From positions 1 through 11,850 of the forward strand of contig JBBDWN010000173.1 in assembly GCA_040902855.1 (NCBI GenBank): DNA of 11,850 nucleotides. The letters are read 5' to 3'. The notes under the pieces were generated by a model, which saw only the letters and a list, made by a program, of their open reading frames with translations, had not been told where the DNA came from and ran no database searches. Shown here piece after piece: positions 7,257 through 11,850 of this stretch. This DNA is from DATHWB01 sp040902855 (GTDB lineage Bacteria > Actinomycetota > Acidimicrobiia > Spongiisociales > ZC4RG35). Each line of letters starts with the position of its first letter. Positions within the stretch are counted from its first letter, which is position 1. The translations under genes were made by a program, and so were the position numbers.

Positions 7257-8527
7257 CGATGACATCGACCTACAACGTCCGCCCCGTCACCCGGCCCCTC
7301 TCCGCTGTCGTGCGACCACCCGGCTCAAAGAGCATGACCAATCGCGCTCTCGTCATCGCCGCACTTGCGCGAGGTGGCGCCGTGAGCCGCCTGATCGGCC
7401 CGCTCGAAGCCGACGACACCGTGGTCATGCGGGACGGCCTGCGCCAGTTGGGGGTGATGATCGACGACGTCGACGACCCGTGGCTCGTGCTCGGCACCGG
7501 GGGTCGCCTCAGCGGCAACGCTCACATCGACGCCGGAGCATCCGGGACCACCGCCCGGTTCCTCACTGCCGTTGGAGCGCTCGCCGACGGGCCAGTCACC
7601 ATCGACGGCACATCCCGAATGCGGGAACGACCGATTTCGGACCTCACAGATGCCCTCGCCCGACTGGGAGCCACGGTCGCGACGGAGACAGGGGCGCCAC
7701 CTGTCACCGTCACCGGTCCGCTGCGGGGGGGCAGAACCGAGGTTGCCGGGAACGTGTCGAGCCAGTTTCTCTCTGCACTCCTGTTGATCGGCCCGATGCT
7801 GGACGACGCTGTCGAAATCGCGGTCACCGGCCCACTCGTCTCCGAACCGTACGTCTCGGGCACCATCGACGTCATGCGAGCGTTCGGCGCCGACATTCGG
7901 CAGACCGGCACTTCGTACCTGGTGGCGCCGACCGGCTACGAAAAGGCGCATTTCGAGATCGAACCGGATGCTTCCGCCGCGGTCTACCCGGCCGTCGCGG
8001 TGGCGATCGCCGGCGGCTCGGTCGTGGTACCCGGAATCGGCGCCCAGTCGCGCCAACCGGATCTCGGGGTGCTCGACGTGCTCGTTGCGATGGGATGTCG
8101 GGTGACCCGAGCCGAGCACGACATTCGCATCGAGGCAGAAGGCACGCCTCTCCAACCAGTCGACGTCGACCTCAGCGGGTCACCCGACGGGGCGCTGGCG
8201 GTCGCCGTCGCATGTCTCTTCGCTGCAGGCCCGTCCCGCCTGGGCGGACTCGGGACGCTCCGGATCAAGGAAACAGACCGGCTCGCTGCGCTGCAGAACG
8301 AGCTCCGCAAGCTGGGGGCGGACGTGTCGATCGACGGGGACAGCCTGGTCATCATTCCCGGCGAATTCCGGGGTGCGGAGATCGACACGTACAGCGATCA
8401 CCGGATGGCGATGGCGTTCTCCCTGGCAGGTCTGAAGATCGACGGTGTGGCGATCCGCGATCCGAACTGTGTCACCAAGACCTGGCCCGGCTATTTCGAA
8501 GCGCTGGAGGCAATGTGCCGGGGCTGA
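7253..8527 (+). CDS. aroA: 3-phosphoshikimate 1-carboxyvinyltransferase (EPSP synthase)
   Basis: Transfers enolpyruvyl from phosphoenolpyruvate to shikimate 3-phosphate, the sixth step of aromatic amino acid synthesis. The 424-residue protein has every family signature: PPGSKSMTNRALV (22-34), GASGTTARFL (95-104), RMRERPISDL (122-131), SSQFLSALLL (169-178), RIKETDRLAAL (337-347), SDHRMAMAFSL (381-391) and a C-terminal NCVTKTWPGYFEAL. In the GTTARF segment a Phe sits where E. coli has the Pro next to the glyphosate site; I make no resistance claim from that. ATG 7253 overlaps the rluB stop by 4 bp (ATGA), and ATG 7259 is an alternative two codons on. No Shine-Dalgarno is visible. The aroA-cmk neighbourhood is common across bacteria, although mycobacteria keep aroA elsewhere. 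Confidence 0.96.
   Translation: MTMTSTYNVRPVTRPLSAVVRPPGSKSMTNRALVIAALARGGAVSRLIGPLEADDTVVMRDGLRQLGVMIDDVDDPWLVLGTGGRLSGNAHIDAGASGTTARFLTAVGALADGPVTIDGTSRMRERPISDLTDALARLGATVATETGAPPVTVTGPLRGGRTEVAGNVSSQFLSALLLIGPMLDDAVEIAVTGPLVSEPYVSGTIDVMRAFGADIRQTGTSYLVAPTGYEKAHFEIEPDASAAVYPAVAVAIAGGSVVVPGIGAQSRQPDLGVLDVLVAMGCRVTRAEHDIRIEAEGTPLQPVDVDLSGSPDGALAVAVACLFAAGPSRLGGLGTLRIKETDRLAALQNELRKLGADVSIDGDSLVIIPGEFRGAEIDTYSDHRMAMAFSLAGLKIDGVAIRDPNCVTKTWPGYFEALEAMCRG
8506..8510 (+). promoter_or_regulatory. ribosome binding site deciding the cmk start
   Basis: GGAGG inside the aroA 3' end lies four bases before GTG 8515. It supports that codon as the cmk start and so a 13-bp overlap with aroA. The frame is open for hundreds of bases further upstream, so this site matters for the start choice. 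Confidence 0.5.
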
Positions 8528-9165
8528 TCGTCGCCATCGACGGCCCCGCCGGTTCGGGCAAATCCTCAGTCGCACGGTTGGTGGCGGCGCGCTTGCGGCT
8601 CCCGCATCTGGACACGGGTGGCTTCTATCGGGCGGCCACCTTGCTCGCCCTGCGCGCTGCGGTCGATCCGCATGACTCCGACGCGGTGGTGCAGGTGCTC
8701 GATGGCGTCGAGATCTCGTCGCGTGACGGGCTGACGGTGATCGGCGACGAGATCGTGGAATCGGCGATACGCGAGCGGGAGGTGACGTCGTACGTGAGCC
8801 AAGTGAGCGTCCACCCCCGTGTGCGGGAGATCCTCGTCGACAAGCAGCGCCGATGGGTTGCCGATCGCGGTGGGAGCGCGATCGTCGAAGGCCGCGACAT
8901 CGGCACGGTGGTGTTCCCGGATGCTCCGGTGAAGATCTACCTCACTGCCGACGAGGACGAACGGGCTCGCCGCCGGGCGCGGGAACGAGGCGAAGACCCG
9001 TCGGCTCACCTCGAAGCGATCCGTCGCCGTGACACCATCGACGGTTCCCGCCAAGTCGCTCCGTTGATGGCAGCCGACGACGCGGTCGTCATCGACACCA
9101 CGGATCTGGAGATCGGAGACGTCGTCGAGACGATCGTCCGTCTCGCCGAGACCGCTCAGGCCTGA
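8515..9165 (+). CDS. cmk: Cytidylate kinase
   Basis: Phosphorylates CMP and dCMP with ATP, feeding CDP back to nucleotide pools. The 216-residue protein starts with the P-loop IDGPAGSGKSS (8-18). The NMP-binding segment is LDTGGFYRA (32-40), with GF in place of the more usual AM/AI. EGRDIGTVVFPDAPVKIYLT (125-144) follows, then the Arg-rich lid RARRRARERGED (150-161) and RRDTIDGSR (171-179). GTG 8515 was chosen because GGAGG lies four bases upstream and the P-loop then falls at the normal distance; the start overlaps aroA by 13 bp. Its 3' end overlaps the convergent ispH by 10 bp inside the palindrome TCAGGCCTGA, so both proteins end Gln-Ala. Unlike many bacteria, no plsC lies between cmk and ispH. 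Confidence 0.95.
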   Translation: MPGLIVAIDGPAGSGKSSVARLVAARLRLPHLDTGGFYRAATLLALRAAVDPHDSDAVVQVLDGVEISSRDGLTVIGDEIVESAIREREVTSYVSQVSVHPRVREILVDKQRRWVADRGGSAIVEGRDIGTVVFPDAPVKIYLTADEDERARRRARERGEDPSAHLEAIRRRDTIDGSRQVAPLMAADDAVVIDTTDLEIGDVVETIVRLAETAQA

Positions 9166-10226
9166 ACCGCCAGGGGATCGACGGTGTCGGTCACGAGGTC
9201 GAGCGCTTCGGTCGCGGTCCAGTCGCGATCGCGTTCGAGCGGTCCCGGACCGGCGGGACGGGCCGTCACGCTCGCCTCCACGAGGCTTTGAAGGGTGCTG
9301 ACAAATGCTCGAAGTTGGCGGGGGAGTGGGAAGTACTCCTCTTCGTCGGTGACCGAGAACAGTTCGAACCCGAGACGGGGGTCGACCCGGTCGATGACTT
9401 CCTGCACGAGATGGTCTGGCGCAGACGCACCCGCCGTCACACCGACGACCGTCGCCTCGTCGAGCCACTCCTGGCGGATCTCGGATGCCGAGTCGATGCG
9501 ATGGGCGGCGATCCCGTGCTCCCTGGCGACTCTGACCAACGCCTGGGTGTTCGACGAGTTGTCCGAACCGACGACGAGGATCAGGTCGCACTCGGCGGAG
9601 AGCGCCTGAACTGCCGACTGACGGTTGGTCGTGGCGTAACACAGGTCGCTCTTGCGGGCCGTCCACAACTCCGGGAATCGCTCCGACGCCTCATCCATCA
9701 CGGCCTGCCATTCGTACATCCCGAGGGTGGTCTGGGCGAGCAGCGCGACCTTGGACGGATCGACCGGCTCGAAGGACGACAGACCCATCTCGGGTTCTAC
9801 GAGTGTGATCGCGTCGGGCGCCTCGGCCACTGTGCCCACGGCCTCGTCGTGGCCCTCGTGACCGACGTAGAGGATGTCGAAACCGTCACTCGCCATGCGC
9901 TTGACCTCGTGATGCACCTTCGTCACCAGCGGGCACACGGCGTCGATGACGACCGCGGCCCGGGCAGCGGCACCATCGACCACCTCGGGGGAGGAACCGT
10001 GGGCGGACAGCATCACCGGAGCTCCCTCCGGCACCTCGGAGATGTCGGAGACGAAGACGACGCCGACCCGCTCGAACGCCTTCACGACCCACTCGTTGTG
10101 GACGATCTCGTGGTAGCAGTACACGGGGCCGTCGAAGATTCGGACCATCCAAGTGAGGGCCTTGATCGCCATCTCCACGCCGGCGCAGAAGCCGCGTGGC
10201 TGGGCAAGAAGCAGTCGTTCAACCAT
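9156..10226 (-). CDS. ispH: 4-hydroxy-3-methylbut-2-enyl diphosphate reductase
   Basis: Iron-sulfur enzyme of the last MEP-pathway step, reducing HMBPP to IPP and DMAPP. The three cluster cysteines are Cys14 (RGFCAGVE), Cys98 (DAVCPLV) and Cys196 (SDLCYATTNRQ). Substrate residues include His43 (HEIVHNEWV), His76 (SAHGSS), His126 and Glu128 (GHEGHDE) and the SDNSSNTQ segment (221-228). At 356 residues it is longer than the usual 310-335, because a tail of about 50 residues follows FPLPRQLR (299-306). The ATG at 10226 gives the canonical N-terminus; the frame stays open upstream but would run into der. TAACCT ends eight bases before this ATG with no Shine-Dalgarno, suggesting a leaderless message. 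It is the only minus-strand gene here, convergent with cmk and divergent from der. Confidence 0.96.
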   Translation of the reverse strand: MVERLLLAQPRGFCAGVEMAIKALTWMVRIFDGPVYCYHEIVHNEWVVKAFERVGVVFVSDISEVPEGAPVMLSAHGSSPEVVDGAAARAAVVIDAVCPLVTKVHHEVKRMASDGFDILYVGHEGHDEAVGTVAEAPDAITLVEPEMGLSSFEPVDPSKVALLAQTTLGMYEWQAVMDEASERFPELWTARKSDLCYATTNRQSAVQALSAECDLILVVGSDNSSNTQALVRVAREHGIAAHRIDSASEIRQEWLDEATVVGVTAGASAPDHLVQEVIDRVDPRLGFELFSVTDEEEYFPLPRQLRAFVSTLQSLVEASVTARPAGPGPLERDRDWTATEALDLVTDTVDPLAVQA

Positions 10227-10287
10227 CGGTCGCGAGGTTAGGGCGAGGGCGATGGCACCGGGAATGACCCCTACCCTGGCGCGTCTC
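10227..10287. promoter_or_regulatory. divergent ispH/der promoter region
   Basis: These 61 bases separate the divergent ispH and der starts, so at least the ispH promoter should lie here or just inside der. On the minus strand TAACCT (10240-10235) is eight bases from the ispH ATG. On the plus strand TACCCT (10272-10277) is ten bases from the der ATG. Both fit the TANNNT -10 pattern. No -35 boxes, operators or Shine-Dalgarno motifs are convincing. Confidence 0.4.
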
Positions 10288-11604
10288 ATGAACCGCCTTC
10301 CCATCGTCGCCGTCGTTGGCCGCCCCAACGTGGGCAAGTCCAGCCTCGTCAACCGCATCGTCGGTGGGCGTCCGGCCGTGACCGAGGAGATGCCCGGCGT
10401 CACGCGAGACCGTCGCGACTTCATTGCCGATTGGGCGGGCCGGCAATTCGTGCTCGTCGACACCGGCGGGTGGGAGTTGACTCCGGGCGAGCCTCTGTCG
10501 TCGGCCATTCGCGCCCAGGCCGAAGCCGCCATCCATTCGGCGGATGCCGTGATCTTCGTCGTCGACGGCACGACCGGCGTCTCGGACGACGATGCAGGTG
10601 TGGTGCGTCTGTTGCGCAGCGCCGAAGTGCCCATCGTCCTCGCCGCCAACAAGATCGACGCCGGCGGACGCAATCCCCTCGTCGACGACCTGTGGACGAT
10701 CGGTCTGGGTCAGCCGTACGGAGTGTCCGCCATCCACGGGAGGGGAGTGGGCGATCTTCTCGACGAGTTGGTGAGGGTGCTGCCATCGGACACTGGCCCC
10801 GCCGAGGACGACGACCGTCCGAAGATCGCGATCATCGGACGACCCAACGTCGGCAAGTCCACCCTCCTCAATCGCCTTCTCGGTGAACAGCGGGTGATCG
10901 TCTCAGACCGGCCTGGCACGACTCGAGACCCGATCGACGCACCGGTGAACATCGACGGTCGCGAATACCGGATCACGGACACCGCAGGAATCCGGCGCAA
11001 GCCACAGATCACCGAGGATTCGGACTTCTATGCCGTGCTGCGTGCCCGCGAGGCGCTCGCCGAGGCCGACGTCGCCCTGCTCCTGATCGACGCCCTGGAC
11101 GGGGTGACCCACCAAGACCAGCGGATCGCGGCGGAAGTGGTCGAAGCGGGGGCGTCGCTCGTGATCCTGCTCAACAAGTGGGACGCGATCGACGAAGAGC
11201 AGCGGGAACTGACCGAGAGGTCGATACCCGACCGCCTCGGGTTCGTGTCGTGGGCTCCCGTGCTGCGGATGTCTGCAGAGACCGGGGCCCGCATCAAACG
11301 GATCGGACCCGCCGTCGAACTGGTCATCGAGAACCGCACGCGTCGCATAGGAACCGGCGAGCTCAACCGCGCAGTCCGAGGCTGGACGGCCGCCCACCCC
11401 CCGCCGGTCCGCAAAGGGAGACGGCCCAAGGTGCTCTACGTGGTGCAAGCCGCCACCGCTCCTCCCACGTTCATCATCTTCATCTCGGGAGGTGAGCTCG
11501 GCGACGACTACCTGCGGTTCCTCGAGAACCGCCTACGTGACGAGGTCGATTTCACCGGGGTGCCGGTCAGGATCTTTCCTCGGTCCAAGGCACGGATGGA
11601 TTGA
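10288..11604 (+). CDS. der: Ribosome-associated GTPase Der (EngA)
   Basis: Essential double GTPase for 50S subunit maturation. The 438-residue protein has G domain 1 with GRPNVGKSS (11-19), PGVTRD (36-41), DTGG (58-61) and NKID (121-124). An acidic linker (170-177) leads to G domain 2 with GRPNVGKST (184-192), PGTTRD (209-214), DTAG (231-234) and NKWD (296-299). A KH-like domain (about 345-435) ends in the usual VPVRIFPRSK form. ATG 10288 was chosen because RLPIVAVVGRPN then sits at the normal distance; in-frame ATGs at 10252 and 10264 would add 12 or 8 unconserved residues. No Shine-Dalgarno is obvious. In M. tuberculosis der directly follows cmk; here ispH is inserted between them in reverse. 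Confidence 0.97.
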   Translation: MNRLPIVAVVGRPNVGKSSLVNRIVGGRPAVTEEMPGVTRDRRDFIADWAGRQFVLVDTGGWELTPGEPLSSAIRAQAEAAIHSADAVIFVVDGTTGVSDDDAGVVRLLRSAEVPIVLAANKIDAGGRNPLVDDLWTIGLGQPYGVSAIHGRGVGDLLDELVRVLPSDTGPAEDDDRPKIAIIGRPNVGKSTLLNRLLGEQRVIVSDRPGTTRDPIDAPVNIDGREYRITDTAGIRRKPQITEDSDFYAVLRAREALAEADVALLLIDALDGVTHQDQRIAAEVVEAGASLVILLNKWDAIDEEQRELTERSIPDRLGFVSWAPVLRMSAETGARIKRIGPAVELVIENRTRRIGTGELNRAVRGWTAAHPPPVRKGRRPKVLYVVQAATAPPTFIIFISGGELGDDYLRFLENRLRDEVDFTGVPVRIFPRSKARMD

Positions 11605-11607
11605 GCG

Positions 11608-11760
11608 ATGGGGGAATCGCCATTCCTGCCTGACGAGGATGCGACTGACGCCGAACCCACGCCGTGGGGTTTCCGCATCACACTGATCGCCGGAGCGGCC
11701 TATCTGCTGTACCGGTTCGCACAGGGCATCGCCTGGTTGTGGCAGGTGGCCACCGGCTAA
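11608..11760 (+). CDS. Small single-pass membrane protein, unknown function
   Basis: A 50-residue open reading frame beginning three bases after the der stop and ending in TAA. The N-terminal 19 residues are acidic and Pro-rich (Asp/Glu at 3, 9, 10, 11, 14 and 16). A hydrophobic stretch from about residue 24 to 46 follows, with aromatic residues near its ends (Phe22; Trp43 and Trp45) and one Arg at position 36 inside it. This looks like one membrane-spanning helix. A weak GGATGGA upstream overlaps the der 3' end. I do not recognise a family. Close coupling to der, coding-like codon use (mostly G/C third positions) and a plausible membrane topology argue it is real, but its small size leaves doubt. 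Confidence 0.6.
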   Translation: MGESPFLPDEDATDAEPTPWGFRITLIAGAAYLLYRFAQGIAWLWQVATG

Positions 11761-11775
11761 CGTATCGGGTCCGAA

Positions 11776-11849
11776 CGGGCTGTGGCGCAGCTTGGTAGCG
11801 CGCTTGACTGGGGGTCAAGAGGTCGGGAGTTCAAGTCTCCCCAGCCCGA
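11776..11849 (+). tRNA. tRNA-Pro (anticodon GGG)
   Basis: A complete cloverleaf can be folded by hand. The acceptor stem pairs CGGGCTG (11776-11782) with CAGCCCG (11842-11848). The D stem is GCGC/GCGC (11785-11788, 11798-11801). The anticodon stem CTTGA/TCAAG (11803-11807, 11815-11819) flanks the loop CTGGGGG, with anticodon GGG at 11810-11812. The T stem GGGAG/CTCCC (11825-11829, 11837-11841) has loop TTCAAGT. The C1-G72 pair and discriminator A at 11849 are proline identity features. Base 11850 is C, so a genomic CCA may follow beyond the window. It reads proline codon CCC and CCU. Confidence 0.96.
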
Positions 11850-11850
11850 C

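Noticed and set aside
7480..8514. Long upstream extension of the cmk frame inside aroA
   Set aside because: The extension is His/Arg-rich nonsense in the aroA +1 frame. The kinase P-loop and GGAGG place the start at 8515.
8566..9666. 366-codon minus-strand frame across cmk and the end of ispH
   Set aside because: It is antisense to cmk and out of frame with ispH, with no recognisable protein features.
9288..10241. 317-codon plus-strand open frame opposite ispH
   Set aside because: Antisense to an IspH with all catalytic residues; its His/Asp/Arg-rich translation has no domain.
11776..11850. tRNA-Pro as an integration site for a mobile element
   Set aside because: No integrase, repeat of the tRNA 3' end or foreign-looking genes are visible, and the window ends at the tRNA. 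XerD is the housekeeping form and lies far away.

Overview
The window is a gene-dense, high-GC stretch (roughly two-thirds G+C by eye) of housekeeping chromosome from an actinobacterium. The order pyrG - Nudix hydrolase - xerD ... scpA - scpB - rluB ... cmk ... der is the order I remember from Mycobacterium tuberculosis (Rv1699-Rv1713 region) and other Actinobacteria. The insertion of ald, a TraR/DksA zinc-finger gene, an HD-domain gene, aroA and ispH points away from mycobacteria. It would fit a deep-branching class such as Acidimicrobiia. That placement is an inference from gene order and protein flavour, not a search result.

Layout. Positions 1-87 hold no gene I can identify. Twelve plus-strand protein genes follow, with one minus-strand gene (ispH) among them. 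Block 1 (88-3460) is pyrG, an ADP-ribose pyrophosphatase-type Nudix gene and ald, joined by 4-bp start/stop overlaps. Block 2 (3468-5202) is xerD, a TraR/DksA-type zinc-finger gene and a compact HD-domain phosphohydrolase gene, with gaps of 4-9 bp. Block 3 (5216-9165) is scpA, scpB, rluB, aroA and cmk, every junction overlapping. ispH (minus, 9156-10226) converges on cmk with a 10-bp overlap and diverges from der (10288-11604). After der come an unreported-looking 50-residue one-helix membrane protein (11608-11760) and a tRNA-Pro(GGG) that reaches the right edge. No gap over 100 bp lacks a gene.

How they work together. xerD, scpA and scpB serve chromosome dimer resolution and condensation. 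rluB and der serve large-subunit ribosome maturation. pyrG and cmk make pyrimidine nucleotides. aroA and ispH are committed biosynthetic steps (shikimate and MEP isoprenoid pathways). The Nudix enzyme clears ADP-ribose-type nucleotides and Ald interconverts alanine and pyruvate. This is growth-linked core metabolism, probably transcribed mostly as one long plus-strand unit with internal promoters.

I found no mobile element, CRISPR array, prophage or clearly new multi-gene system. The parts least explained by known biology are the TraR/DksA + HD gene pair sitting between xerD and scpA, the palindromic shared stop of cmk and ispH, the possible leaderless start of ispH, and the small membrane protein before the tRNA.
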